From JBKBIP01 sp046297495 (GTDB taxonomy: Bacteria > Planctomycetota > Planctomycetia > Gemmatales > Gemmataceae): a stretch of 64,000 bases of DNA. How positions within the stretch are numbered: the first letter of the stretch is position 1; each line of letters opens with the position of its first letter. A program made the position numbers and the translations under genes. Below the pieces are notes generated by a model. That model saw nothing but the letters and a program-made list of their open reading frames with translations. It was not told the origin of the DNA and ran no database searches. The stretch lies in the NCBI GenBank assembly GCA_046297495.1, contig JBKBIP010000002.1:124001-188000 (forward strand). Reading direction: 5' to 3'. Shown one piece after another: positions 26,565 to 36,316 of this stretch.

Positions 26565-29500
26565 TCATCCACCCGTGAGATTTTTAGGAGCCGGTATTTT
26601 ATTCAGATCGGCGCCATATAGCGAGTGATCTTCCGGGATATCAGGATCGGATGGAATGACCTGGAAAAAGCTCGGTAAGACTCTCGACAAAGGAAAATCC
26701 GCGGCGGCGGGGGTCTTGAACTTGAGCTTCGGATCGGCTTGTTTGGAATCCGATTCAACGGCCAAGCGGCTGGTCCATCGACTAAAATCATAGGGTTGCA
26801 GCATGGTCTGGTCTCCCATGGGCTGCTGTGCCAGAATCCAACTGAAACCGCTATACAGATTATTCCGCCCTTCCCACAGCAAGCAGCGGCGCATCTGTTC
26901 GTCACTATCCAGGCCGTCCACGTGAACCAAGTCGTTACCACTGCCCGAAGAGAACAGGCAATGGGTGGCGAAAACTTGCGTCGGCACCACCAGCCGACCG
27001 TTCTTTCCTTCTTCCTTCCCCGTTCGCAGCCAAATCAGATGATGCCGCAAATAGGTGGTCAAATGGTTAAGCCGCACTTGGGAAGGAACCGTGGAATTGG
27101 CCAAGGGGTCTTCCTTGAAGTTGCCGCCGTGGATGGTGAGGAACGAACCATCGATGGCAATCAAGGAATCATTGACGGTCAAGTCGAAGCGGCGGCTGGG
27201 TTGCACCGCCAGGACGTCTCCCTTACCACGGATCAAACACTGATCGAGCCGCACTTCGGGATCGGTGCGCGGCGGCAGCGGTCCCATGCGCATCAGCCCC
27301 GCCGGCTCGATGAGCGACACCAGGCGGGCGGGGATCCCCGGATTCCCTTCCAACGTGGCCACGCAGTTCTGAAAGGTCACGCGCCCCGCGCCGACCAAAC
27401 CGATCAAAGATTGGCTGGTGAAGCTGGAACCGCTGGGGGGATGGATGACGAAATACAGATTCTCCAAACGTAGGTGGCCGTCATGCACGCGGAATAAGGC
27501 GGCATCCGTTTCGGTGGCTTTGCGCAAGGTCAGGACGGGCTGATACTTGGGATACGGCTTGATGGTCAGTTCGGCCAAATCGCTGCGTTCCAAACGGATC
27601 GTCGTATCGACCACCAATTCCGCATTGTGCTTGATGAGGATCACGTCTCCCGCTTGCGCGTCCCCCACCGCCAGATTGAGGCTGGGATAGACCCCTTTTT
27701 CGATTTGCGTGACCGAGGGATCGACGATGCGCGGCGAGCGCACGGCGGGTCCGAGGGGTGGTTCCAAGGGCGTGGGATACGTCGATCCCCACGTCGCGGA
27801 CTCGACACCGATGGCCCGGCGCGAGTCATCCACATGGCGTAGGTCCGAATACAAGACGTTGACCTGAAAAGCGGCGCGCGGATCGGTGTCGAGCTGGGCC
27901 AGCGGATCATCACTGGCCCAAGGCATGACACTGGCCGGCAATTCGATGGAGCTGCTCCGGTCGCGCACCGTCGGGGCTTGGCGGAATTCCAGTAGCTCAC
28001 GATCCGGTAGGTAAGGAGGTCGAACCCACAAGGCCGCCAGATTATGAAAGCAATTGCGCTGATCCTTGGTGGATTCATATTCCACGGTGCCGAGTGTTTC
28101 CCCCTGTTGTTGGATGAACACCGCTCCTTCCTCGGCGGCGGAATGGCGCTTCAGCTGCGAAAAGATGCAATTGCCGACTGTCAGTTTGGCCGACGCCCCC
28201 TCTGCGAGCAGAAAGACTTTGGAGTTGGGTTCAAGCAGCGTCGAGCTGCTGCTCAAAAAAATCGTGGAATCAAGTATCGGTTTCGGCCCGCGTAGATGGA
28301 ACAGCGCTTGATGCGGTCCCCAGGCGCAGTTGATCGCCGCCACACGGGCCAAGCCGTTGACACGGATCGCGTCTTGTCCACCGCGGAAGAAACAGCGGTA
28401 CAGGTTCAACTTGCCGCGTGAGCTGCCGTCGCTGGCGCTGTCCGGCACCAGAATGGCGCTCATGCGGCCTGGCTCCTGGGCGGAGCGGCCCCAACCAGAT
28501 TGCACGAACTCGCAGTTCTCAATCGTGACCTCGGCGTTCCCCTGCACGATCAGCGCCGCGATGTCGAGCTGGCCGGTCTCCAACTCGCTGACTTCAAAGC
28601 GCAAACCGCGCAGCGTGACCTTACCCCCTTGCAGAGCGAGGGCAGCCCACGGCTGCGGGCCAGGATGAACGCGGGCGTCCTTGTAGGATAGGCGAATAGT
28701 GGGTCGAAACGCGGGATTCTCCGGCTCGATGATCAGCTCGCTGCCTTGAAAAATCGGCCCGCGCTGCGTGAATTCTAGATGATTGGCCAGGTGAATCCGC
28801 GCCTTGTCTTGTTTGAGCATCTCCGCCAACTGAAGCGTGGAGCGGACCACTTCCCAACGATCATCTGCCGCTGTTTCGTGTGGGGGGAGAGCTGGCGTCG
28901 GTTCGGGATGGCTTGACGATTCCTGTTTCTTGGTGTTGTCCTCGGTCTTATCAGCAAAGATCGGCTTATTAGTGGCTTGGACGAAAGGTGGTTTACTCGG
29001 CTCGGACGAGGGGGATGAGGATTCTCCCAAGGAACCCAGCAACACGATGAAGGCCACCAAGGCCGCCGTGGCTGCCCCGCCAATCAGCACCGGCCGAGCG
29101 CGCGGGGGGCTGGGAATCGGGGCATCGACGAACAGCACGCCGTCGGGCATGTCAGTGGCGATCCCCATTTTTTGGGCGACGTGCAGCAGGTGTTGCACCA
29201 GCTGTTCGGGACGTTGATAGCGGTCCTTGGGGTTCTTGGCCATCATGCGGGCCAAGATGGCGGCCACCTCGTCGGGGATTTCCGCGTTGAGCAGGCGCGG
29301 GTCGGTGGGATTCACATGTTGATGACAGTGTAATTTCTTGGCCGCAGTTCCTTCCGGCACTGGCGGTTGGCCGGTCAGCATGTGATACAAGGTGCAGCCC
29401 AACGAATAAATGTCGCTGCGCACGTCGGCCTCGCGCGGCTCCAGCGCCTGTTCGGGGGAGATGTAGTCGAATGTCCCCAACGTGACGCCGGATTGCGTCA

Positions 29501-30215
29501 AGGCTCCCTCGTGGCGCGGTTCGAGACTGCGTGCCAACCCCATGTCCACGAGTTTGGCCCGCCCCGTGGGGGTGACAATGATGTTCGACGGTTTGATGTC
29601 GCGGTGAACGACCCCGCGTTCGTTGGCATGGGCCAAGCCGGCGGCAATTTGAATCATGTACTGAATGGCTTCCCGAATGGGAATCCGGCCGCGCCGTTCC
29701 AGAACGGTGCGGAGGTTCTCCCCTTCGACGAACTCGAAGGCGATGAAGTTCAGCCCCTGATCCTCGCCGCAATAGAACACCCGCGCAATGTTTTCGTGAT
29801 CCAGTTTCGCCGCCGCCCGCGCTTCCTGTTGGAAGCGCCGAATGTTTTCGGGATCAGTCGCCATTTCCGGCGGCAAGATTTTCAGGGCCACCGTGCGTTC
29901 CAATTGCTTGTCGCTGGCGCGGATGACCGCCGCCATGCCGCCGACGCCGATGGGTTCGATCAAGGCGAAATGGGCCAGCTCCCGACCGCGCAGCGTGGTC
30001 GTGAAGGCTTCTTCGGGCGGCCGGTCGGCACGCGGCGGTGAGCGTGAGATGATCGTCGGCGCCTCGTCATTGAGCACGTCTGGACTATCCAACAGCGCCT
30101 CCGCAAGCAGGTCCCCGTTCGGATTCCCGTCCGTGGACGACGACGGTGGCGACGCGGGCGAACCAGCCTGCCCTTCCACCGGCGGCACGTTCTTCTCAAA
30201 TTGCGGTTCCGGCAT
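26565..30215 (-). CDS. Transmembrane serine/threonine kinase with extracytoplasmic beta-helix
   Basis: The 1216-residue protein has an acidic, Pro-rich head (1-75) and a Hanks-type kinase domain (~80-345) with 'IGVGGMAAV', Lys112 in 'VALKIL', Asp206 in 'HRDIKPSN' and 'DMGLAR' in place of DFG. A single span lies at about 375-396. The remaining ~800 residues are repeated short strands of the right-handed parallel beta-helix type ('ITIENCEF', 'LRLENLYFVIH', 'VTFQNCVATLEG'). The kinase is intracellular and the beta-helix would be outside, perhaps sensing or binding a polymer. All catalytic residues are kept, so activity is expected. It stands alone and no cognate phosphatase is adjacent. Confidence 0.92.
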   Translation of the reverse strand: MPEPQFEKNVPPVEGQAGSPASPPSSSTDGNPNGDLLAEALLDSPDVLNDEAPTIISRSPPRADRPPEEAFTTTLRGRELAHFALIEPIGVGGMAAVIRASDKQLERTVALKILPPEMATDPENIRRFQQEARAAAKLDHENIARVFYCGEDQGLNFIAFEFVEGENLRTVLERRGRIPIREAIQYMIQIAAGLAHANERGVVHRDIKPSNIIVTPTGRAKLVDMGLARSLEPRHEGALTQSGVTLGTFDYISPEQALEPREADVRSDIYSLGCTLYHMLTGQPPVPEGTAAKKLHCHQHVNPTDPRLLNAEIPDEVAAILARMMAKNPKDRYQRPEQLVQHLLHVAQKMGIATDMPDGVLFVDAPIPSPPRARPVLIGGAATAALVAFIVLLGSLGESSSPSSEPSKPPFVQATNKPIFADKTEDNTKKQESSSHPEPTPALPPHETAADDRWEVVRSTLQLAEMLKQDKARIHLANHLEFTQRGPIFQGSELIIEPENPAFRPTIRLSYKDARVHPGPQPWAALALQGGKVTLRGLRFEVSELETGQLDIAALIVQGNAEVTIENCEFVQSGWGRSAQEPGRMSAILVPDSASDGSSRGKLNLYRCFFRGGQDAIRVNGLARVAAINCAWGPHQALFHLRGPKPILDSTIFLSSSSTLLEPNSKVFLLAEGASAKLTVGNCIFSQLKRHSAAEEGAVFIQQQGETLGTVEYESTKDQRNCFHNLAALWVRPPYLPDRELLEFRQAPTVRDRSSSIELPASVMPWASDDPLAQLDTDPRAAFQVNVLYSDLRHVDDSRRAIGVESATWGSTYPTPLEPPLGPAVRSPRIVDPSVTQIEKGVYPSLNLAVGDAQAGDVILIKHNAELVVDTTIRLERSDLAELTIKPYPKYQPVLTLRKATETDAALFRVHDGHLRLENLYFVIHPPSGSSFTSQSLIGLVGAGRVTFQNCVATLEGNPGIPARLVSLIEPAGLMRMGPLPPRTDPEVRLDQCLIRGKGDVLAVQPSRRFDLTVNDSLIAIDGSFLTIHGGNFKEDPLANSTVPSQVRLNHLTTYLRHHLIWLRTGKEEGKNGRLVVPTQVFATHCLFSSGSGNDLVHVDGLDSDEQMRRCLLWEGRNNLYSGFSWILAQQPMGDQTMLQPYDFSRWTSRLAVESDSKQADPKLKFKTPAAADFPLSRVLPSFFQVIPSDPDIPEDHSLYGADLNKIPAPKNLTGG

Positions 30216-30430
30216 GGCTACTTTCCTTCCGAGCGCATCACGAACCTGTTGGCATCCTCACTGGGGCGTGGGAAATTACCTGGAGAGCAGGGAGTTTCTT
30301 CCACCTCCTCCGTGTCTCTCTGCCGCCCCGAATCCCCTATTAGTAGAGACGATGAGAAGGGAGTTGGGATTCAGCCGGGCCGCGCCGCGTACCTTAACCT
30401 GTGATATGAAGCAGCGACTTATCTTTTACC

Positions 30431-30460
30431 ACTATACCCTTTTTTCTGATGCACTGTCAA
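30431..30460 (-). promoter_or_regulatory. Sigma-70 promoter candidate for the kinase gene
   Basis: On the minus strand, a perfect TTGACA (30460-30455) and TATAGT (30436-30431) are 18 bases apart. The start codon lies about 215 bases downstream, so the leader would be long. The 316-base gap between the kinase gene and the aldehyde dehydrogenase gene contains nothing else I can support. Confidence 0.5.
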
Positions 30461-30531
30461 TTGGGCAATACGGGCGGTTTGGCGAGCACGCAGGCAGTAC
30501 TTGCCCGCGGCTCGCCCATTAAACCCCACTG

Positions 30532-32019
30532 TTATCCCAGATTGACGTACACCGTCTTGACTTCGGTGTACAGTTCCAAAGCATATTCACCAAGCTCGCG
30601 GCCAAAGCCGGACATCTTGAAACCGCCGAACGGGGCGGCGGCATCGAAGACATCGTAGCAATTCACCCAAACGGTGCCGGCCCGCAAGCCATTGGCCAAG
30701 CGGTGGGCCTTTTGGATGTCGCGCGTCCAGACGGCGGCGGCCAAGCCATAGAACGTCTGATTGCCGCGCCGCACCACTTCCGCCAGGTCCTTGAAGGTGA
30801 GAATGTTCATTACCGGACCAAAGATTTCTTCCTGGGCGATGCGCATGTCATCGCGCACGCCGTCGAACACGGTCGGCGCGATGAAGTACCCGCGGTCGCC
30901 GACGCGCTGGCCGCCGGTGAGCATCTTGGCGCCCTCCTTCTTGCCCGCCTCGATCAACCCCATGATGCGGTCGAACTGTTCTTGCGACACCTGCGGCCCC
31001 TGCGTCGTTGCCAGGTCGAAGGGATCGCCGACCTTCACCGACTGAACTTTCTTCATCATCTTCTCGACGAATTGGTCGTGAACCTTCTCTTCCACGAACA
31101 GCCGGCTGCCGGCGCAACAGCATTGCCCCTGATTGAAGAACAGACCAAACCACGACCCTTCGACGGCGGCGTCGAGATCGGCGTCGGCGAAGACAACATT
31201 CGGGCTTTTGCCACCCAATTCCAGGCTGACACGCTTAAGGTTGCTTTTCGCCGCCGCTTCCATGACCAGTTGGCCGGTGGTGTATTCGCCGGTGAACGCT
31301 ACCTTGTCGATGTCGAGGTGACTACTGATGGCGGCGCCGGCGGTGGGACCGAAACCGGGGACGACATTGATGACGCCATCGGGAATGCCCACTTCCTGAG
31401 CCAGCTGAGCCACGCGCAGGGCGGTCAACGGCGTCTGCTCGGCAGGCTTGAGGACCACCGTGCAGCCGGTCGCCAAGGCCGGCCCCCATTTCCAGGCTTG
31501 CATCAACAGCGGGAAGTTCCAGGGAATGATCTGTCCCACGACACCGACCGGCTCATGGCGCGTGTAGCAGAAGAACGGCCCTTCGACGGGGATCGTCTTG
31601 CCGTGAATCTTGTCGGCCCAGCCCGCGTAGTAACGATAACATTTAATCGTCATGGGCAAGTCAATGGTCAATGCATCGCGGTACGGCTTGCCATTGTCGA
31701 GCGACTCCAAGGCGGCCAATTCCTCGATGTGCTGCTCGATCAGGTCGGCGAGCTTGTGCAGCAATCGGCCCCGTTCGGAGGCGTTCATCTTCGGCCAGGG
31801 GCCTTGCTCGAACGCCTTGCGGGCGGCTTGCACCGCTAAATCGACATCGGCCTTGTCTCCCTCGGCCACCTGGCAGATAACCTCTCCCGTGGCCGGGTTG
31901 AGCGTCGGAAAGGTCTTGCCGGAGACACTATCTTGCCATTTGCCGCCGATGAACAGCGGCTGATCCTTGACCTTGGGGGGCTTGACCGCGCGAGGACGCG
32001 AAGCGGTGGCGGTACTCAT
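30532..32019 (-). CDS. NAD(P)-dependent aldehyde dehydrogenase
   Basis: At 495 residues it has the standard ALDH length. Motifs seen are 'PWNFPLLM', cofactor-binding 'FTGEYTTGQLV' (where 'GS' is more usual), the general-base region 'LELGGKSPN', and the catalytic Cys in 'NQGQCCCAGSRLF'. Near the end is 'PFGGFKMSGFGRELGE'. This pattern is closest to the mitochondrial-type ALDH1/2 and betaine-aldehyde group, oxidising aliphatic or aromatic aldehydes to acids in the cytoplasm. AGGAGG at 32028-32033 precedes the ATG at 32019. No alcohol dehydrogenase or choline gene is next to it, so the substrate stays open. Confidence 0.95.
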   Translation of the reverse strand: MSTATASRPRAVKPPKVKDQPLFIGGKWQDSVSGKTFPTLNPATGEVICQVAEGDKADVDLAVQAARKAFEQGPWPKMNASERGRLLHKLADLIEQHIEELAALESLDNGKPYRDALTIDLPMTIKCYRYYAGWADKIHGKTIPVEGPFFCYTRHEPVGVVGQIIPWNFPLLMQAWKWGPALATGCTVVLKPAEQTPLTALRVAQLAQEVGIPDGVINVVPGFGPTAGAAISSHLDIDKVAFTGEYTTGQLVMEAAAKSNLKRVSLELGGKSPNVVFADADLDAAVEGSWFGLFFNQGQCCCAGSRLFVEEKVHDQFVEKMMKKVQSVKVGDPFDLATTQGPQVSQEQFDRIMGLIEAGKKEGAKMLTGGQRVGDRGYFIAPTVFDGVRDDMRIAQEEIFGPVMNILTFKDLAEVVRRGNQTFYGLAAAVWTRDIQKAHRLANGLRAGTVWVNCYDVFDAAAPFGGFKMSGFGRELGEYALELYTEVKTVYVNLG

Positions 32020-32335
32020 AGTAGCGACCTCCTGTACGAAAAAGCACTAGGAAAGGAAACGTGTACGCCACGGAAATTGTCGCCCGAGAAGGGGAAAGCG
32101 TCAAGCAGGAGGAATTCTTTCCCGATGCGCTCGCGCAACAGGTGGGAAATCCGGCCAGTGATGGGGGAAGCCTGCACTAGCGGCGCCCTGCGGCTCGGAA
32201 AAAACTATACTTGTTGAACATCGCAAGATGCTCTGCTGGAGTGCTTCTAGCCAACCGCTTGCCGTCGTGGTAGTCTGTGCGCGACGATAAATCGCAATCC
32301 CGGAATAGCGTTTCCTTACCCCGAAGGAGAATTCG
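32020..32335. other. Divergent promoter region, no gene
   Basis: It separates the aldehyde dehydrogenase (-) and the nitrilase-type gene (+). Apart from the ribosome-binding sites at both edges, I see no convincing -35/-10 pair or palindrome. Confidence 0.45.
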
Positions 32336-33712
32336 ATGCGCCGAGCATACTGGGCGGGTAGTTTGGTGCTCACGGTTTTTGTCTCGCTAGGCGGGTCCGC
32401 CTTGGCCGCGGCCGATGACGCTGCCGCGCCCGATGGTTGGACGACAGCGGCGCCTCGCGCTGAGATTCGGCCAGCGTTTGCTTATGAACCGACGGGCGGC
32501 ATCGAGTCCCAAGGAGCATTGCTCATTCGCCACGATCAGCGTGAGGGGCTGGATGGTTGGTGGACCAAGACGTTTCCCGTCGAAGGGGGGAAGTATTATC
32601 ACTTTCAAGCATTTTACCGAGCGAAAAACGTGTCCTTGCCGCGTCGCAGCATTGTCGTCAAGTTGAACTGGCGCGATGCCAAGGGGCGGAAGGTGGCTCT
32701 GGATGAACCGGCGGTCAGTGGCTATCTGCGTGGGGCCACGCCGATGGCCGAGACCGAGTTCCCCACGACACGCGCCGCCAACGCCACCGGCTGGACGGAG
32801 ATTTCCGATACCTACCGGGCCCCGCTCCAGGCAACGCAGGCCGTGGTGGAATTGCACTTGCAATGGGCTTCCAACGGGGAAGCGCGCTGGAGCGGTGTCA
32901 CCTTCGCGGAAACGCCGCCGCCGCCGGCGCGCCACGTGCGGTTGGCGACCACGCATTTTCGTCCGCGCGGCGGGACCACACCGGCTGAGAACTGTCAACT
33001 CTATGCCCCCTTGATTGCCGAAGCCGCGCGCCAAAAGGCCGATCTGGTGGTGCTGGGGGAAACCTTGACGTACTATGGTCTCAACAAACCATTCGTGGAA
33101 GTCGCGGAAGCGATTCCTGGCCCTTCCACCGAGTATTTCGGTCAACTCGCCCAGAAACATAATTTGTATATCGTGGCCGGTTTGGTGGAACGCGCCGATC
33201 ACTTAATCTACAATGTCGCGGTGTTGATCGGGCCGGATGGGAAGGTCGTCGGCAAATATCGCAAGACGACGTTGCCGCGCTCCGAGATCGAAGCGGGGAT
33301 CGCTCCGGGGAATGAGTATCCGGTCTTTGAAACGCGCTTCGGCAAGGTCGGCCTGATGATCTGTTATGATGGCTTCTTCCCGGAAGTCGCCCGCCAACTG
33401 ACGATCCGAGGGGCCGAGGTGATCGCTTGGCCGGTTTGGGGCTGTAACCCGCTACTGGCCAGCGCCCGCGCCTGCGAGAACCACGTTTACCTCGTCAGCA
33501 GTACCTATGAGGATATTAGCCGCCATTGGATGGTTTCCGCCGTCTTCGACCATGAAGGGAAAACCATTGCCTTGGCGAAAGACTGGGGCAGCGTGGTCGT
33601 GGCCGAAGTCGATCTGGCGCGGCGAGCGCGCTGGGTGAGTTTGGGAGATTTCAAGGCCGAAATCCCTCGCCATCGCCCGGAATGGAAAGTAGAGATGAAT
33701 CCTGGTCAATGA
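32336..33712 (+). CDS. Secreted carbon-nitrogen hydrolase (nitrilase superfamily)
   Basis: A signal peptide ('AGSLVLTVFVSLGGSALAAAD') is followed by an about 170-residue beta-rich domain and then a nitrilase domain of about 250 residues. The catalytic triad is visible: Glu in 'VLGETLTYYG', Lys in 'KYRKTTLP' and Cys in 'MICYDGFFPE'. Members hydrolyse non-peptide C-N bonds of amides or N-carbamoyl compounds. Most family members are cytoplasmic and lack the N-terminal domain, which here looks like a carbohydrate-binding beta-sandwich and may target a surface substrate. AAGGAG lies upstream of the ATG. The next gene follows after 39 bases, suggesting an operon. Confidence 0.9.
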   Translation: MRRAYWAGSLVLTVFVSLGGSALAAADDAAAPDGWTTAAPRAEIRPAFAYEPTGGIESQGALLIRHDQREGLDGWWTKTFPVEGGKYYHFQAFYRAKNVSLPRRSIVVKLNWRDAKGRKVALDEPAVSGYLRGATPMAETEFPTTRAANATGWTEISDTYRAPLQATQAVVELHLQWASNGEARWSGVTFAETPPPPARHVRLATTHFRPRGGTTPAENCQLYAPLIAEAARQKADLVVLGETLTYYGLNKPFVEVAEAIPGPSTEYFGQLAQKHNLYIVAGLVERADHLIYNVAVLIGPDGKVVGKYRKTTLPRSEIEAGIAPGNEYPVFETRFGKVGLMICYDGFFPEVARQLTIRGAEVIAWPVWGCNPLLASARACENHVYLVSSTYEDISRHWMVSAVFDHEGKTIALAKDWGSVVVAEVDLARRARWVSLGDFKAEIPRHRPEWKVEMNPGQ

Positions 33713-33751
33713 GTGTCCTGCTATCGAGAAACAATTGAGGAGATGTTGAAG

Positions 33752-35086
33752 ATGAAATTGTCGCAGTGGTCTGGAATTCGCAACCGCTACATGCTGGCTG
33801 GCATGACTATGGTGATGATTCTGTGTCTTGGTGTCTCTTCTTCTCCGGGAGAGGAAAACCTGGCCACGGTATCGGTGCGCATGGTGCCGCCCGAAGGGGA
33901 AGGGAGCAAATACTGGCCGCGTTGGCGCGGGCCGTCGGGTCAGGGGGTGGTCGCCGATGGCGTGTATCCCGATACCTGGTCCGATACGGACAATGTCCTG
34001 TGGAAAGTGGAGCTGCCTGGGGCCGGCAATTCCTCGCCGATCATCTGGAAAGACCGCATTTTTCTGACCACCTCCTATGATAACGGCCACACGCGCGCCA
34101 TCCTGTGTTTGCGACGATCCGATGGCAAGCTGCTGTGGGAAACCGCCGCTCCGGAATCCGAACCGGAAAACGCTCAGAAAAAGAATGGCTTCGCTTCGGG
34201 CACGCCGACCACCGACGGCGAGCGGGTTTACGCCTACTTCGGCAATCATGGCCTGCTGTGTGTGGATTTCGAGGGGAAACAGGTCTGGCACAAGAGTTTT
34301 GGCACGATGGACGCCTACCACGGCACCGCCTGTTCGCCGTTACTCTACCGTGACAAGATTATCATTTACCAAGATCACCGTAGCGAATCCGGGTCCTTCG
34401 TGACTGCCTTGGATCGGCGCACTGGCAAGGAATTATGGAAGACTCTCCGTAAGGAAAAAGTAGGCTGGGGTACCCCGGTGGCGATCACGGTGGACGATCA
34501 CGATGAAATCATCGTCAGCAGTCAACGACGCGTGTATGCCTACGATCCCGAAACCGGCAAGGAATTATGGAGCTGTGACGGAAATCTCACGGAAGTAACA
34601 CCCACGCCGGTGGTGGGACACGGCTTGCTGTATTGTTGTTCGGGTCGCGTGGGGCCGACCTTGGCGATTCAACCGGGGGGTCAGGGGGACATCACCGACA
34701 CGCGGCTGGTCTGGAAGGCGAACACCGGCTCCCCCTTCATCCCCTCTCCCCTGCTCTACGGCGATTATCTCTACATGGTCAATGATATTCTCGGCGTGGG
34801 GCGTTGCTACGAGGCCCAGAGCGGCAAATTGCTCTGGCAAGAACGATTGGGGCAAGCGGTCAAGCATGGCTTCTCGGCTTCTCCCATCGGTGTCAATGGC
34901 AAGGTCTTCTTCACTAATGATTCCGGGGAAACTTACGTGCTGAAGGCCGGCCCCGAATTTCAGCTCCTACACGTCAACCACCTGAATGCCGCAACGCTCG
35001 CCTCCCCAGCACTGCTGGACGGGTGCTGGTATTTCCGCACCGACAAGCATCTCTTGTGCATCGGCACGCAACCGACTGACAACTAA
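33752..35086 (+). CDS. Exported PQQ-like beta-propeller protein (BamB-like repeats)
   Basis: The 444-residue product has a hydrophobic export segment (about 10-30), then at least five blades ending in 'GK.LW'-type motifs ('DGKLLWETA', 'EGKQVWHKS', 'TGKELWKTL', 'TGKELWSCD', 'SGKLLWQER'). These belong to the PQQ-like/BamB propeller family. The Asp, Glu and Cys-Cys residues of quinoprotein dehydrogenases are not apparent, so it is probably a scaffold and not an enzyme. The ATG at 33752 has GAGGAG 9 bases upstream; a GTG at 33713 touches the previous stop codon. It lies between the nitrilase-like gene and the bicupin. Confidence 0.85.
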   Translation: MKLSQWSGIRNRYMLAGMTMVMILCLGVSSSPGEENLATVSVRMVPPEGEGSKYWPRWRGPSGQGVVADGVYPDTWSDTDNVLWKVELPGAGNSSPIIWKDRIFLTTSYDNGHTRAILCLRRSDGKLLWETAAPESEPENAQKKNGFASGTPTTDGERVYAYFGNHGLLCVDFEGKQVWHKSFGTMDAYHGTACSPLLYRDKIIIYQDHRSESGSFVTALDRRTGKELWKTLRKEKVGWGTPVAITVDDHDEIIVSSQRRVYAYDPETGKELWSCDGNLTEVTPTPVVGHGLLYCCSGRVGPTLAIQPGGQGDITDTRLVWKANTGSPFIPSPLLYGDYLYMVNDILGVGRCYEAQSGKLLWQERLGQAVKHGFSASPIGVNGKVFFTNDSGETYVLKAGPEFQLLHVNHLNAATLASPALLDGCWYFRTDKHLLCIGTQPTDN

Positions 35087-35143
35087 CCCCGGATGTGACT
35101 TACGCCGGAGATAGGTGAGCGGTTTTCCATTCCAGGAGACATC

Positions 35144-36316
35144 ATGTCCGAGTCGCAACACCAAGACGCTTCCACACAGAACACGAACACCGCGACGGCG
35201 GAGACACGGTCACTACCGGCCAGCGCGGGGGATCCGAGTTTCATGAACAACGTCCCCGATCCCCTGCTCGCCGACAAGGAACTGCCCACGTTCCAATTCG
35301 CCCTGGAGAAGTCCGAGGGGAAGGTCATCGGCAACAGCTACGGAAAAGAGGCGACCGTCACCCAATTGCCCATCTCCAAGGGGATCGCCGGGGTGTCCAT
35401 GCGGCTGGAGCCGGGGGTCATGCGCGAGCTGCACTGGCATGCGACTGCCGCCGAATGGGCTTTCGTCATCGAGGGACGGGTGCGGACCACGGTGATCGAT
35501 CCAGCCGGGAACGCAGAAACCAACGACTTCGAGCCAGGGGATGTTTGGTACTTTCCGCGTGGACACGGCCACATGCTACAGTGTCTGGGCAACCAGCCGT
35601 GCCATTTCATTTTGATCTTCGACAACGGCTACTTTTCCGAGTTCGGCACGTTCAGCATCACGGACTGGATCGGTCATACGCCCAAGTCGCTGTTGACCAA
35701 AAACTTCGGACTGCCGGCGGCGGCGTTCGCCAACTTCCCCACCGAGGAGGTGTACTTCGCGCGCGGGCCAATTCCGCCCGAACAACCCGCGCCGGCGCTG
35801 CAAGGCCCCACGACGCCGCCAGAAACGCACAAATACCGGTTGCTCGCGCAACCACCGCATCGGGTGTTCGATGGCGGGCGTGAGTGGCGGGTGGATTCGA
35901 CCCATTTTCCGATCTCCAAAACGATCACCGGCGTCGTGCTCGATCTGGATCCCGGCGCCTTCCGCGAGCTGCACTGGCACCCGACGGCGGACGAGTGGCA
36001 GTACGTCCTCGCGGGGAACGTGAGCGTGACGCTGTTCGGCTCCCACGGCCGCTACCGCATCGAACAGCTCGAAAAGGGGGACGTGGGCTACATCCCCCAA
36101 GGCTACGGGCACTCCATCGAGAATGTTGGAGACAGTAGCGCACGTCTTCTCATCGGGTTCAACACGGGCATCTATGCCAGCATCGACTTGTCGCAATGGA
36201 TCGCCGGCAACCCCGCCGACGTCCTGGCCACCAACTTCGGCCAACCGCCTGAATTGTTCACAAGATTCCCCAAGCGGGACGTCTTCCTCGCCCCCAAGAG
36301 CGGGCCAAGCCAATAG
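35144..36316 (+). CDS. Bicupin of the oxalate decarboxylase family
   Basis: This 390-residue protein has two cupin domains. Each carries the HxH-x5-E metal motif ('ELHWHATAAEWAF' and 'ELHWHPTADEWQY') and a second-half His in 'PRGHGHML' and 'PQGYGHSI', giving two manganese sites. Order and length match Bacillus OxdC, which decarboxylates oxalate to formate and CO2. The lid that holds the catalytic Glu (SENST in Bacillus, as I recall) reads SEFGT here, so the Glu is kept but the rest is changed. No signal peptide is evident. It starts 57 bases after the propeller gene, possibly in the same operon. Confidence 0.87.
   Translation: MSESQHQDASTQNTNTATAETRSLPASAGDPSFMNNVPDPLLADKELPTFQFALEKSEGKVIGNSYGKEATVTQLPISKGIAGVSMRLEPGVMRELHWHATAAEWAFVIEGRVRTTVIDPAGNAETNDFEPGDVWYFPRGHGHMLQCLGNQPCHFILIFDNGYFSEFGTFSITDWIGHTPKSLLTKNFGLPAAAFANFPTEEVYFARGPIPPEQPAPALQGPTTPPETHKYRLLAQPPHRVFDGGREWRVDSTHFPISKTITGVVLDLDPGAFRELHWHPTADEWQYVLAGNVSVTLFGSHGRYRIEQLEKGDVGYIPQGYGHSIENVGDSSARLLIGFNTGIYASIDLSQWIAGNPADVLATNFGQPPELFTRFPKRDVFLAPKSGPSQ

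Noticed and set aside
30703..31839. 378-codon open frame opposite the aldehyde dehydrogenase
   Set aside because: Shadow of a clear ALDH gene, with no domain of its own.
33752..35086. PQQ-dependent alcohol dehydrogenase
   Set aside because: Propeller motifs are present, but the vicinal Cys-Cys and catalytic Asp pattern is not seen and the protein is too short.
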